A stretch of 64,000 nucleotides of DNA from Ruminococcus albus AD2013 (GCF_000526775.1 NZ_JAGS01000005.1:62001-126000), one strand, 5' to 3'. Positions 1-8,218 are shown, numbered from the stretch's first letter. Numbers and translations are program-made. Notes: generated by a model not told the origin, from the sequence alone.

Positions 1-405
1 TATATCAGTAATGATAGTATATCCGGGTTTCTGAGCATGCTCAGTATCTGACGGATCTTCTTTTTCTTTACATTCAGAAGAATCAGCAGGTTCATTTTTA
101 CTATCATTAATAACTTCTTCAGAGATACTTTCAAATGACGATATTTCAGACTCGTCAGCTAATGATGAAGATTCTTCAGCTTCGGAGCTATTTTCATTAT
201 TAATGACTTGCCTTTCTAATGAATAATGCGATTTTTCTTTTGATGAACATGACACATCACCAGACAATAAACTTGTGCTGTCGAAATCACTTACGGTTAA
301 ATGCTTATCCTTTTCTTTATCATTAAAACTGTATTCAGCAAAATTACAGCACAATAATGCCGAAACTGTAACAGATAAGATCATAGCGAATTTTTTTATT
401 TTCAT
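1..405 (-). CDS. Secreted Ser/Glu-rich protein, C-terminus outside window
   Basis: An open frame of 135 codons runs off the left edge of the window, so the C-terminus is missing. It starts with a short basic stretch (MKIKKF) and a hydrophobic segment ending in ALLCCNF, which looks like a signal peptide, possibly a lipoprotein signal although the Cys context is not a clean lipobox. The rest is acidic and Ser-rich, with many SSE and DSS runs, like the linkers of the lipoprotein at 60828-61979 and the C-terminus of the protein at 13289-15190. An AGGAGAT Shine-Dalgarno 8 nt upstream fixes the start, and a TTTTC-N3-TATAAT promoter lies at 431-441. No catalytic domain is visible in the part present. 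Function unknown. Confidence 0.75.
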   Translation of the reverse strand, partial: MKIKKFAMILSVTVSALLCCNFAEYSFNDKEKDKHLTVSDFDSTSLLSGDVSCSSKEKSHYSLERQVINNENSSEAEESSSLADESEISSFESISEEVINDSKNEPADSSECKEKEDPSDTEHAQKPGYTIITDI

Positions 406-451
406 AATTACACATCTCCTTTATACAGTTATTATATAAGAAAACACGTAA

Positions 452-484
452 AAACAAAAATACACCCCGCCATAGCGAGGTGTT
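452..484 (-). terminator. Rho-independent terminator after 498-836
   Basis: On the minus strand ACACCTCGC and GCGGGGTGT pair across a short loop and are followed by ATTTTTG. It ends the 498-836 unit and lies just upstream of the promoter of the next gene. Confidence 0.7.
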
Positions 485-497
485 AGAGTCATTGAAA

Positions 498-836
498 TCA
501 ACTATATTTTACTTTGTAGTTATTAATGCAGTAACCATATACGTCCGAAAGCCAGTCTGTAACTTCTCCTGTATCATCTTTCTCGCTTTTCAATCCAAAA
601 AAATCGGGAATTTTGACCTCATCGGGTAGTCCTAATATTTCAGCTGCATTAATTCTGTTGTGGTGAAGTTTATCACGTATAATTTCATGTCTATCTACCG
701 TTTTCATATCAGCATACGTATCTGCAGTGATACATAATTATTTTGCTGCATCGTAAATAGTCATTTTTTCGAATGCTTCATAGATTTCATTAATATCAAC
801 ATCCCAGTCTATATCATAAGCAGTAAATATTTTCAT
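498..836 (-). pseudogene. Small hypothetical gene split by an in-frame stop
   Basis: A strong SD (CGGAGGA) precedes ATG at 834-836, giving a 32-residue frame that stops at TAA (738-740). The same frame continues without shift to the stop at 498, including the 69-residue ORF that begins MKTVDRHE at 707. Without the TAA the product would be about 112 residues. It ends with WLSDVYGYCINNYKVK, which resembles a type of small acidic Clostridial protein (from memory, not checked). The inner ATG at 707 has no good SD. The simplest reading is one gene broken by a nonsense mutation; reinitiation or readthrough is possible. Leader element A lies upstream. Confidence 0.55.
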
Positions 837-908
837 TTTTCATCCTCCGTTTAGAAATTATGTCATAGATTTTTACCTTTATTATTTGATCTCAACAACT
901 TGTCTGAC

Positions 909-945
909 CTCCAGTTTATCAATTAAATCCTATACCTGAATTATA
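909..945 (-). promoter_or_regulatory. Promoter plus conserved leader element (copy A)
   Basis: The minus strand has AATTC-N3-TATAAT and, 19 nt further on, GATAAACTGGAG. This is one of eight similar arrangements in the window: TATAAT, 18-21 nt, then GATRA-N2/3-GGAG. See the finding on the shared leader. Confidence 0.55.
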
Positions 946-963
946 CTAGAATTTCCCCAAAGA

Positions 964-992
964 TAAAAGCGCCCCTCCTGAGAGAGACGCTT
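964..992 (-). terminator. Terminator after 1013-1324
   Basis: AAAGCG and CGCTTT arms on the minus strand enclose a GC-rich hairpin and lead into a short T-tract. Confidence 0.65.
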
Positions 993-1012
993 TGTAATCA
1001 TGAATTACTATA

Positions 1013-1324
1013 CTAGTTGAAGAATTTTTCTACATCTAGTCTTACGGTTTCAAATTTAGGAAGTTCAGGCTTTTTAAATCCCTTTTCCGCGATGGCATCA
1101 AGCAGTATTCTCTGGTCATCCGGTTTATTGACCAGATCTCTTGCAGCATCGAAAATATTTTCACTATACCATCCTTCAGGATATTCCTCTCCATTACCCT
1201 CACAAAAAACGAGAATATCAGACGGAATTTGTGGATTTTTCTGTATCAAGCCGATCTCTACGAGGTATTCTAGAAGTTTCAGGCATTGATAGTATTCCAG
1301 TTTTTCTTCTTTTACATCATTCAT
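1013..1324 (-). CDS. Hypothetical protein (103 aa)
   Basis: Second gene of a two-gene minus-strand unit. Its ATG lies 13 nt after the stop of the 236-residue gene at 1338-2048, preceded by AGGAGATAAAC. The acidic, probably cytosolic protein has no membrane segment and no motif I can name; it contains a Trp/Tyr-rich stretch (EYPEGWYSENIF). A terminator follows at 964-992, which supports translation as the last gene of the unit. Function unknown. Confidence 0.6.
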   Translation of the reverse strand: MNDVKEEKLEYYQCLKLLEYLVEIGLIQKNPQIPSDILVFCEGNGEEYPEGWYSENIFDAARDLVNKPDDQRILLDAIAEKGFKKPELPKFETVRLDVEKFFN

Positions 1325-1337
1325 TGTTTATCTCCTT

Positions 1338-2048
1338 CTACCACCAAGCCCAGAACACTGTTTCATCATCGATCCAGTTTTCTATAAAGGATTCTGAAAG
1401 GCCGCCTTCTTTTGTTATTTTTCTGATAAGATCTTTATCATCACAATAACCGCAATTTTCCGGGAGCAGCCCCCATCCAGTATCATTCAAACCTTTTCTT
1501 TGATAATCTATTTCTTCCAATTTTACAGCATATTTATTAGTATTCTTTTCGGTAATGTACTTGCCTTCATAGGGTGTATCAGTGTCATTGAATGTAAATA
1601 CAACCACAATTTTATTGTAATCGGACTCATACCTTACACTAGTTGTCATATTTTGAGTTGTTTCCAAAATCTTTTCGTCTGTATTACAGATACCATTAAG
1701 AGTTTTTTTGATTTCTTCATTATCTTCACAATACAAACTGAAAGATTCGTTTTTATTAGTACGTGAAGAACCTCCTTGCCAAAATTGTTTTGCATATTCT
1801 GAGGCTTGTTCTTCTGAAACATCAAAAGTCATTAGGTAATCCGTTATGATTTTTCTCATATTATAGTATCGTTCTGTTATAATACATTTTACAGCAATTT
1901 TCTTAATCGTGTCGCAAAGAACATTTTCTGCATCTGTGTTGATAAATTTAACACCGGAGCATCTTGGATCTTCGTGTATATCATTTATAATTTCGCCCTC
2001 GTTTATTTCCGGTGTAGATACCTTGTACAAATACATATCTAGTCCCAT
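1338..2048 (-). CDS. MGLDMYL-type hypothetical protein (236 aa)
   Basis: The start is fixed by CAGGAGGAAG placed 5 nt before ATG. The N-terminus MGLDMYLYK is a signature I associate with hypothetical proteins of Firmicutes phages and plasmids, and the protein ends in a Trp-rich segment (VFWAWW). No signal peptide or transmembrane helix is seen. It is transcribed from leader copy B (2093-2129) and is followed 13 nt later by the 103-residue gene. The family is recognised only by its start; no function is known to me. Confidence 0.65.
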   Translation of the reverse strand: MGLDMYLYKVSTPEINEGEIINDIHEDPRCSGVKFINTDAENVLCDTIKKIAVKCIITERYYNMRKIITDYLMTFDVSEEQASEYAKQFWQGGSSRTNKNESFSLYCEDNEEIKKTLNGICNTDEKILETTQNMTTSVRYESDYNKIVVVFTFNDTDTPYEGKYITEKNTNKYAVKLEEIDYQRKGLNDTGWGLLPENCGYCDDKDLIRKITKEGGLSESFIENWIDDETVFWAWW

Positions 2049-2092
2049 TTTTACTTCCTCCTGTTTAAATTATTATAGTAACCCTTTTTTTA

Positions 2093-2129
2093 TTCCAAGT
2101 ATCCCAAAACTGATCCTGTTAATATTATA
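2093..2129 (-). promoter_or_regulatory. Promoter plus leader element (copy B)
   Basis: TATTC-N3-TATAAT on the minus strand, then GATACTTGGAA 20 nt downstream. This is the most divergent of the eight leader copies (GGAA in place of GGAG). Confidence 0.4.
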
Positions 2130-2188
2130 ATTGAATACTTATCTTATTAAAAGCAACACCGCTCACGCAGAACTGCAAAACTGATTTT

Positions 2189-3274
2189 TTAAACTGCTAA
2201 GTTCCTATCATCTTCTCCGCTTTTCAGGATAGATATTGCTCTGGTTTTTATTACATTAAGATACTTTTTATCTATCTCACAGGTAAATACCTTTCTATTC
2301 AGAAGAAGCGATGCCGCCATTGTCGAGCCTGAGCCCGCAAACGGGTCAAGGATCCATTCTCCTTCTTCAGTGGAATTTTCTATATACATTTTAAGCAGTT
2401 CAACGGGTTTTTCGGTCTCATGGAGTTTTGGTCCCTTTATGTTATCAAACTGATGTACGGTCTTACTTCCGCAGTTTGAAATAGCCTTTGCTTTTCCTTT
2501 GTAGCAGAACAATACATACTCACAGTTTTTCATGTACCATCTGTTGGGTGTGGCATTATTTTTCAGCCAGACCAAAAGGTTATGAACCTTAAATCCTGAC
2601 CTCTGAACTGCTTCAATAAGCTGCTGAAGATTAAGAAAATTTGTGAAGAAGTATGCCTGTCTGTCAGGTTTAAGTACCCTGTAACATTCGGGAATATATT
2701 CATCAAACTGTATGTCGTTGTTATCGAATATCTTTCCGTCATTTTTGCTCAGCATTCCTTTGGGTGCGTTTTTACCGCCTGTCCCTCCTGAAATTACCCT
2801 GTAAGGCGGGTCGGTAAGTATCATATCAAAGGACTCTGTTTTAAGTTTGTTCAGTATAGTCTTAGCATCAGCATGAGCCAGCACTGCCTGCAAGTTTATC
2901 TTTGCATTAAAGAAGTCCTGTTCATCTGCAAATGCTCTTCTTTGTTCGTATACGCCCTCTTCTATCATTTCGTTTTCTACAAATACATCTTTATAAAAGA
3001 GATCAACACTGCCATTTTCCAAAGTATCATATGATGCTCTATAACTGAGACTTATACCTTCTTCGTTCTTTTCTGCCTTTATAACTTCTATCAAGACAAA
3101 GACTCCAGCTTCTTTTCTTTCAAAAGCTGGAGTTTCGTTTGTTCTCAAATATCTGGAAATAACTCCTCTTATGCCGGTAGGAGAATATTCCGGTAGTTTT
3201 TCGTATAATTCTTTCGTCGTCAGACCATCATGATTTATACTTAACAGCCTGATCACTTTCTGTATCAGTGTCAT
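2189..3274 (-). CDS. Beta-class DNA methyltransferase (N6-A/N4-C), orphan
   Basis: A 361-residue site-specific DNA methyltransferase. The catalytic motif IV DPPY lies in the sequence MILTDPPYR near residue 155, and the SAM-binding motif DPFAGSGST near residue 310. The order IV then I, with a target-recognition segment between, defines the beta class that methylates exocyclic amino groups. The first 65 residues look like a winged-helix DNA-binding region (LTTKELYEKLPEYSPTGIRG). The start is placed at 3274 because CGGAGGA lies 7 nt upstream; the longer frame to 3325 has no SD. No restriction endonuclease adjoins it, so it is probably an orphan enzyme used for regulation or for protection against host restriction. 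Specificity cannot be read from the sequence. Confidence 0.88.
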   Translation of the reverse strand: MTLIQKVIRLLSINHDGLTTKELYEKLPEYSPTGIRGVISRYLRTNETPAFERKEAGVFVLIEVIKAEKNEEGISLSYRASYDTLENGSVDLFYKDVFVENEMIEEGVYEQRRAFADEQDFFNAKINLQAVLAHADAKTILNKLKTESFDMILTDPPYRVISGGTGGKNAPKGMLSKNDGKIFDNNDIQFDEYIPECYRVLKPDRQAYFFTNFLNLQQLIEAVQRSGFKVHNLLVWLKNNATPNRWYMKNCEYVLFCYKGKAKAISNCGSKTVHQFDNIKGPKLHETEKPVELLKMYIENSTEEGEWILDPFAGSGSTMAASLLLNRKVFTCEIDKKYLNVIKTRAISILKSGEDDRNLAV

Positions 3275-3319
3275 ATTTATTCCTCCGTAATATAAATAGT
3301 AATTCAATTTTTTCTGACA

Positions 3320-3355
3320 CTCCAAGTCATCAAAATGAATTCTGTAATTATTATA
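3320..3355 (-). promoter_or_regulatory. Promoter plus leader element (copy C)
   Basis: AATTC-N3-TATAAT is followed after 18 nt by GATGACTTGGAG, with TGAC/GTCA able to pair around TTGGAG. An outer AATTCA...TGAATT pair flanks it. Located 45-80 nt upstream of the methyltransferase start. Confidence 0.55.
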
Positions 3356-3373
3356 TTTGAATTTTTGATCCGA

Positions 3374-3404
3374 TAAAAACAGCCCTGCAATAAAGCAGAG
3401 CCGT
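3374..3404 (-). terminator. Terminator after 3484-3768
   Basis: Minus-strand hairpin AACGGCTCTGC / GCAGGGCTGTT followed by TTTT. It separates the 94-residue gene from the methyltransferase promoter. Confidence 0.65.
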
Positions 3405-3483
3405 TAAGATTGGATCTAATTGTATTTTTTAATCATAATTTATAACTCGATAATTGTGAGAGATGAAATACCTATCCATTATT

Positions 3484-3768
3484 TTATATCTCCTTTTTGC
3501 ATCCTGATTTTACGACATTATATAGAATGTCGGATAAATTATCATTTTCGTTTATTATAGCATCGATATAATCATCAGTAAGTTCTCTCAATTTGACCGA
3601 TTCAAAAAAATCATCCGGGATCTTTTTGTCTTCGTTGATGCTTAGGTACATATCATATACTTCTTCCTTGCGTGAATTGAATTCCACTACGTTATAGATC
3701 TGTATCGCTTCATAAGACGGAACTATATGTCCATCATCAAGGATATATTTTCCATTTTTGTAGACCAT
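3484..3768 (-). CDS. Hypothetical protein (94 aa)
   Basis: A single-gene unit with leader copy D upstream, CGGAGGAATAAACA before the ATG, and a terminator downstream. The small acidic protein begins MVYKNGKYILDDGH, has a probable helical C-terminal half (LTDDYIDAIINENDNLSDILYNVV), and shows no membrane segment or recognisable motif. The unit structure makes it a convincing gene. Function unknown. Confidence 0.65.
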   Translation of the reverse strand: MVYKNGKYILDDGHIVPSYEAIQIYNVVEFNSRKEEVYDMYLSINEDKKIPDDFFESVKLRELTDDYIDAIINENDNLSDILYNVVKSGCKKEI

Positions 3769-3812
3769 TGTTTATTCCTCCGTTTTTATAGTATTAGATC
3801 CGTTTTTAATAA

Positions 3813-3848
3813 CTCCGATTATCAAAATACAGATCTAATGATATTATA
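3813..3848 (-). promoter_or_regulatory. Promoter plus leader element (copy D)
   Basis: TTTTC-N3-TATAAT then, after 19 nt, GATAATCGGAG. The core sits in a clear hairpin: TGATAA/TTATTA close around TCGGAG, and an outer ATTAGATCTGT / ACGGATCTAAT stem flanks it. This copy shows the proposed structure best. Confidence 0.6.
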
Positions 3849-3867
3849 ACGGAAAATTTTTTTTCAT

Positions 3868-3900
3868 TAAAAAACGCCTCTCGAAAGAAGAGAAGCGTTT
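3868..3900 (-). terminator. Terminator after 3911-4486
   Basis: Minus-strand AAAACGCTTCTC / GAGAGGCGTTTT hairpin followed by a T-tract. Confidence 0.75.
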
Positions 3901-3910
3901 TATCATTGAT

Positions 3911-4486
3911 TCAATGAACACCCATTTTAGAAAGAATGTTGCTGTCTGAAAAATCGAAAATTGTTTTGTCAAATATTGTGATACGATTTAATTCTGTCTC
4001 AAAATCAGATTCATTGTAAAATTCATCTGTTCTGTGTCCTGTCCATAGATCTCCGTAGAAAATCATACCTTTTGGAATGATCTGTCTTATATCCTCTTTA
4101 GATGGCGTTTCTGTCTTAAGAAACTTCTCACGAAATTTCTCGTATACTTCCGGTGTTATTGATGTCCTTAACTCACTGCATTTTTCTGAACAAATAAAGG
4201 CTATACCGGTCTTGGTATAATCCCACTTATCGAGTTCGGTAATATCATTTTCAGCAAGGAGCTCGTCCATATCATCGATAAAGTAGTCTTTGATATAGAT
4301 ATCCAGTCTTTCAAGCAGGAGTTCAAGATCTGGAAATCTATCTTTTCCTATATTCCCCCAGTAAGCTCCCTGAAGGTCGATCAGCGCAAACTGACCATCT
4401 TTTATATCGATCATGAAATCCATCTGTTCTACTATATCATCCATCTTTGCACAGCAAAGTTCTATATCAGAAAATTTATTTGCCAT
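3911..4486 (-). CDS. Hypothetical protein (191 aa)
   Basis: The start at 4486 (MANKFSDIEL) has ACAGGAGATG 6 nt upstream; the frame is open to 4534 but without an SD. It follows the gene at 4518-5306 by 31 nt in the same unit and is closed by the terminator at 3868-3900. The protein is acidic and cytosolic, with two Cys near the N-terminus (ELCCAKM) and a segment GMIFYGDLWTG in the C-terminal third. I do not recognise the family. Confidence 0.65.
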   Translation of the reverse strand: MANKFSDIELCCAKMDDIVEQMDFMIDIKDGQFALIDLQGAYWGNIGKDRFPDLELLLERLDIYIKDYFIDDMDELLAENDITELDKWDYTKTGIAFICSEKCSELRTSITPEVYEKFREKFLKTETPSKEDIRQIIPKGMIFYGDLWTGHRTDEFYNESDFETELNRITIFDKTIFDFSDSNILSKMGVH

Positions 4487-4517
4487 AATTACATCTCCTG
4501 TCTTGATTTTGTTCATC

Positions 4518-5306
4518 TTAGATGTGACAATCAATTACAAAAACATTTGTATCATCGTGAAAAGGTTCAATGAATTCTTTGTAATAGTTTTTGCGAAATT
4601 CATACTCCTCCTCAGCACTCGCAGTACTTAAGCCAAAGCTTCCTACTGTTCCCGGTTCAAACCAGCCTTCAGGCAAGAGCACACTGTAAGAAGGGCAGAA
4701 AGTATCTCTGTGAAAAGAAATATACTCTTCTTTACTTTTATACAGCTTCAACATTTCTTCTTTAGAAGGAACCCCCCACAGCAGCATGAAATGATCAGGA
4801 TCCATTTTTTCAGGTTTGATGCCATTAACTACTACATTCCAGATATATTCGAGCCTGGAAGTGTCAAGCTTTTCTCGCTCTTTTCTGAATTCTTCTTTTA
4901 TTTTTCCAATCGTGGTCTCTTTCTCTACACCGTAATAATCCCACTTAGCCTCGGGATTAGACATCGATAATACATTTCCTTTTCTGTCTACTTTTCGATA
5001 CGATATATAATGTTTGTAAAAATCTTCAGGATTTTTATAATAACCCAAATATCCATCAATATTACGATTTTCATAAAGATCCTTTACTCTTTCTCCATGT
5101 TCAGCAACTGCTTTTTCAGGATCTTTTTCATACGCTTCAATAAGTTTGCATTTTTCCTGATAGAAAGCTTGTGCATTTTCGTAAATTTCTTCTTTTGTAA
5201 TGTCGATATGAGGTTTGACTTTGCGGGATTCGTTGTAAATAGACATCATTTTCTCCAGTTCTTCCTCATTTTCAAATCCTATTGCGTACAAAGAATAGTG
5301 ACTCAT
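4518..5306 (-). CDS. Hypothetical protein (262 aa)
   Basis: First gene of a two-gene unit under leader copy E. GGAGGTAATAATT precedes the chosen ATG; the longer frame to 5321 (MEVII) would overlap the SD. The middle part carries SMSNPEAKWDYY, similar to a NP-x-x-KWDWY motif I recall from phage and plasmid hypothetical proteins. There is a charged helical N-terminal half and no transmembrane segment. Function unknown. Confidence 0.65.
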   Translation of the reverse strand: MSHYSLYAIGFENEEELEKMMSIYNESRKVKPHIDITKEEIYENAQAFYQEKCKLIEAYEKDPEKAVAEHGERVKDLYENRNIDGYLGYYKNPEDFYKHYISYRKVDRKGNVLSMSNPEAKWDYYGVEKETTIGKIKEEFRKEREKLDTSRLEYIWNVVVNGIKPEKMDPDHFMLLWGVPSKEEMLKLYKSKEEYISFHRDTFCPSYSVLLPEGWFEPGTVGSFGLSTASAEEEYEFRKNYYKEFIEPFHDDTNVFVIDCHI

Positions 5307-5388
5307 AATTATTACCTCCAAAAATATTATATATAGTAATTCTTGAAGCTTATTTCTTGATGTTCATCTTAATCATAAAATTTGATTA

Positions 5389-5425
5389 CTCCGGTTATCA
5401 ACAAATAAACTCTGTAAGTATTATA
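5389..5425 (-). promoter_or_regulatory. Promoter plus leader element (copy E)
   Basis: TATTC-N3-TATAAT, then GATAACCGGAG after 20 nt. TTGAT/ATCAA pair around the AACCGGAGTA loop. Drives the two-gene unit 5306-3911. Confidence 0.55.
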
Positions 5426-5483
5426 GATGAATATTTAGAATGATATCAGACGTTATAATTTCATGAAAAAGGCCCGAATAAAA

Positions 5484-5513
5484 AAACGCCTCACATAAAA
5501 GTGAGACGCTTAT
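5484..5513 (-). terminator. Terminator after the PcfJ fragment
   Basis: AAGCGTCTCAC / GTGAGGCGTTTT hairpin and T7 on the minus strand, 8 nt after the PcfJ-fragment stop. Confidence 0.75.
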
Positions 5514-5520
5514 GTTGTTA

Positions 5521-5799
5521 TCAAACACATTCAAGAACGTGCTTATGCCATCTTTCTATGAATTCAGTCTGTGCTTTATTTCTTATCGGGCAATTGTAAG
5601 CCAGAAGCTTCTGTCGTATTTTATGAGTTTTTGGGGTAAGTTCAATTGTAATAAGGCTTTTTTCGGGAGCTTTCTTTTCACGCATCACATAAATAAGACT
5701 TCTACCTTCCGCTATACTTTGAGCATAGCTGGCAACACAGTTATGCTGCTGTGTTGCTTCATCAAGAAGATCATCATCTATTTCGAATGCAAAAGAAGC
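5521..5799 (-). pseudogene. C-terminal fragment of a PcfJ-like protein
   Basis: The minus strand encodes about 88 residues with no start codon: EIDDDLLDEATQQHNCVASY, then SIAEGRSLIYVMREKKAPEK and SLITIELTPK, ending in HKHVLECV. The HNCV, YVMR and TIEL signatures match the C-terminal region of PcfJ-like proteins known from conjugative plasmids and phages. Upstream the frame meets a stop inside the hairpin at 5793-5825, so the N-terminal part has been lost. A terminator follows the stop. The opposite-strand ORF (5512-5916) is a shadow of this frame. Confidence 0.65.
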
Positions 5800-6118
5800 C
5801 CTGCAAAATCAATGCAGAGCTTCTTGCTTTACCTTTTGGGATGTAAAATCCCGCAAGGGATTTTGATGGTTGATCACCGGTCTTTTTTTATAACCGCTAA
5901 CAACGCTGTTATATAATGGAGACCATCGCTCCCAAGCAATGTTTATGGCACATTACCATAGCCCAAAATAACGTTCTCGTGTTATTTCAGTACGCTTTCC
6001 TTTTGTTGGTGTGCGGATACAGGATCCTGTCGGACGAAAGAACTATTCCCTTCAGAGAAAACACAATGCATTCTATTAAGAATACCCATGTTATTTCTTA
6101 CAGTATCATGCCGGATCA
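5800..6118. other. Intergenic stretch, no convincing gene
   Basis: It starts inside an inverted repeat (AAGAAGC...GCTTCTT, 5793-5825), then has a GGGATTTTxxATCCC-like hairpin near 5838-5862. No ORF here has an SD or recognisable product. The short minus-strand frame 5982-6164 overlaps the end of the helicase gene and is probably not coding. Confidence 0.4.
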
Positions 6119-8056
6119 TTAAAACGGCGCTATATACTTGCTTACTACTCCTTTTGTAATACATTTCACTACTGCATCGAGGAACTTTCTCTTATTTGGC
6201 ACTGTTACTTCATACATATCCCCGTTTTTTACATTCCAAATGATCCCTTTTTCTATTTTTGAAGCAACAAGATAAGAAGCTAGCTGAAGAAAGTCTTCGT
6301 GAGCAAGTTCTGTTTTGAATTTAAGCTCGTAGATAATTCCGTTTTTAAACACATCAAAACGGCCACAGATATTTATCGCTCTGGTTGGACCATTCATAAA
6401 TGGTATTGAACAGTTTACCTGAACTTCTTCTCTGCCGTCAAAAACTGTTCCGAGACGGTCAAGAATGATATTCTTATGATATTCACGTATAAAAGGTGTT
6501 TTAACCTGTTTTACGTATCTGATGAAGTTTGTTTCTATAGCAGCGAGCAACAGAATTTTATCATCTACTGAAGACTCATCAGGAAGTTTGGGGAAATTTT
6601 TATCTTTATGGTGTTCTTTGGCAAACTCTATCTGAGCATCAATATCATAGTTAATGAAATACTCAGCTTCCTGCCATATTCCAATACACGGAGACAAATC
6701 AATGAGGTGATCGTTTACATCTACATCGATCACTTTTGCATTCTGAGGAGTAATATTTTTTCGTTTTATCAGTTTGTAACAATCTTCCACATCTTCTTTA
6801 TACTTGAAGTCGAACATTTCGGAAATAAGAAAACTATCATACTGATTATTTATAGTTTTAGAAGTAGCAATTGTTGTATCCGAAAGTTGATCACCGTTTC
6901 CACTTACAAAAATTATAGTTTCTTTTCCTCTGGAAGCTGCTACAAGAAAAATATTTCTAAGGATCTCACATTTTACCTGAGGCTTAGAAAGTCTTACTTC
7001 CCAGTATTCCTCCGTATAGTCGAAAACTACACAAATTTTTCTTTCAAGACCTTTTGAAGAATCAAAAGTCGTAAATATAGCCGATGATGAGGACGGGGCT
7101 ACTGCTTGTCTGTCCTCATCTTTAATGGAAGCATAGACTGTTTCCTTATTAAATTTGTCACTGTATTCTTCTTCCAATCGATTAAGAACAACGGACATAA
7201 TACCGTTTCTTGAGCCTAAGCATAATATATCTGAAGTCTTTTGCTTTGAGAGAAAGTCTGTCACAGAACTAACTGACATTGTTTTGATGTTGCATTTCGG
7301 ATTTACACCAACAATTTTCTTCTCCCAAATATTTCCAAGTCTTGCCGCATATTCCTTGGAAAGCCTGAAACATTTAGTAAAACTCATTTCATCGTGATTC
7401 CCTAAATAGCCATTAATGAATTCAGCAACGTTCAAAGTAGTTTTATCATATATTTTTTGCTTCATGTCTCCAACTGCAACTATCTGCAAGCCGGGGCATT
7501 TTTCTTTTATATACTCAAGCATCTGAGCTATTTCGAGTTCAATATCCTGATATTCATCTATTACCAACAGTTTGTATTCAGCTATCAGTGAGGGTTTGTG
7601 CTCCAAAAACGTCTGAATAAGATCGGAGAACCCGTCAATAGAAATATTTGCCTTCATCAAGCACGAAAGTGCAAAGCTGTGATAGTTCGCTACGGTTACA
7701 TTTTTTTGTTTGATCTTCTCTCGTGCATCAAGTTTCAGTAAGGCATTATATGTTAAATACAGGATTTTTTTATCTGTTATCTCATTGCACAGAACCTGAA
7801 TGGCTGTTGTTTTTCCACTGCCAATGCAGGCATCAACGAGTATATTCTTGCCTTTTTTCGCCTCATTCACAAATTTTTTCTGTTCATCCGAAAGTTCGTT
7901 TAATGTTCTTGACTTTTTTTCTGTCCAGCGTGAAAAGGCTTCTATGTTTTTGCTGTCAGAACAATACCACTGTTTCCTTTTAGCATCCCATCTTGCTCCG
8001 AGGTTTTTTGCCTGGTCTTTTTCAGAAAAAGGAACTTGCAAATAAATTCTTTCCAT
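6119..8056 (-). CDS. DUF5710 / SF1 helicase / PD-(D/E)xK nuclease fusion
   Basis: A 645-residue protein with three parts. Residues 1-45 (VPFSEKDQAKNLGARWD, then KRKQWYC) match the DUF5710 type found on primase- and toprim-linked proteins. Residues 60-450 form a UvrD/PcrA-like superfamily 1 ATPase, with Walker A ACIGSGKTT at 76-84, Walker B LLVIDEYQD at 163-171, and a later helicase segment (VAASRGKE). The C-terminal 170 residues contain GRFDVF, YELKF and a Gln helix (DFLQLASYLV), the D...ExK...Q pattern of PD-(D/E)xK nucleases of the Cas4/AddB kind. This implies a DNA unwinding and cutting enzyme, for repair of plasmid ends, recombination or defence. It is a single gene with no obvious partner; tRNA-Gln lies 34 nt upstream. 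Nuclease activity is inferred from motifs only. Confidence 0.78.
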   Translation of the reverse strand: MERIYLQVPFSEKDQAKNLGARWDAKRKQWYCSDSKNIEAFSRWTEKKSRTLNELSDEQKKFVNEAKKGKNILVDACIGSGKTTAIQVLCNEITDKKILYLTYNALLKLDAREKIKQKNVTVANYHSFALSCLMKANISIDGFSDLIQTFLEHKPSLIAEYKLLVIDEYQDIELEIAQMLEYIKEKCPGLQIVAVGDMKQKIYDKTTLNVAEFINGYLGNHDEMSFTKCFRLSKEYAARLGNIWEKKIVGVNPKCNIKTMSVSSVTDFLSKQKTSDILCLGSRNGIMSVVLNRLEEEYSDKFNKETVYASIKDEDRQAVAPSSSSAIFTTFDSSKGLERKICVVFDYTEEYWEVRLSKPQVKCEILRNIFLVAASRGKETIIFVSGNGDQLSDTTIATSKTINNQYDSFLISEMFDFKYKEDVEDCYKLIKRKNITPQNAKVIDVDVNDHLIDLSPCIGIWQEAEYFINYDIDAQIEFAKEHHKDKNFPKLPDESSVDDKILLLAAIETNFIRYVKQVKTPFIREYHKNIILDRLGTVFDGREEVQVNCSIPFMNGPTRAINICGRFDVFKNGIIYELKFKTELAHEDFLQLASYLVASKIEKGIIWNVKNGDMYEVTVPNKRKFLDAVVKCITKGVVSKYIAPF

Positions 8057-8090
8057 CAGATCACTCTCAAAAATTTATTTAGTTTATAGT

Positions 8091-8160
8091 TAGGGTGTCG
8101 GGATTCGAACCCGAGATGAAGGAGTCAAAGTCCTTTGCCTTACCGCTTGGCGACACCCTA
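8091..8160 (-). tRNA. tRNA-Gln (TTG)
   Basis: A complete 70-nt cloverleaf on the minus strand: acceptor TAGGGTG/CACCCTA, D arm GCC...GGC, anticodon stem AAGGA/TCCTT around loop CTTTGAC (anticodon TTG), and T arm TCGGG TTCGAAT CCCGA. U1-A72 is typical of bacterial tRNA-Gln. No CCA is encoded. Confidence 0.93.
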
Positions 8161-8171
8161 ATAACTGATTT

Positions 8172-8218
8172 AAAATAACAAACAAAGGGGAGATCTATGA
8201 TCCCCCTTTTGTTATTTC
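8172..8218 (-). terminator. Long hairpin between tRNA-Gln and the mini-tRNA
   Basis: AATAACAAA...AGGGG pairs with CCCCCTTTTGTTATT over about 16 bp. It could terminate in either direction. The rest of 8161-8315 contains a second inverted repeat (GTATCTC / GAGATAC) but no gene I can support. Confidence 0.55.

Noticed and set aside
5512..5916. Plus-strand ORF of 134 residues
   Set aside because: It is the complement of the PcfJ-like C-terminal frame, which has recognisable motifs and a terminator.
5982..6164. Small minus-strand ORF after the helicase gene
   Set aside because: It overlaps the helicase stop, has no SD and no recognisable motif; I could not support it as a gene.
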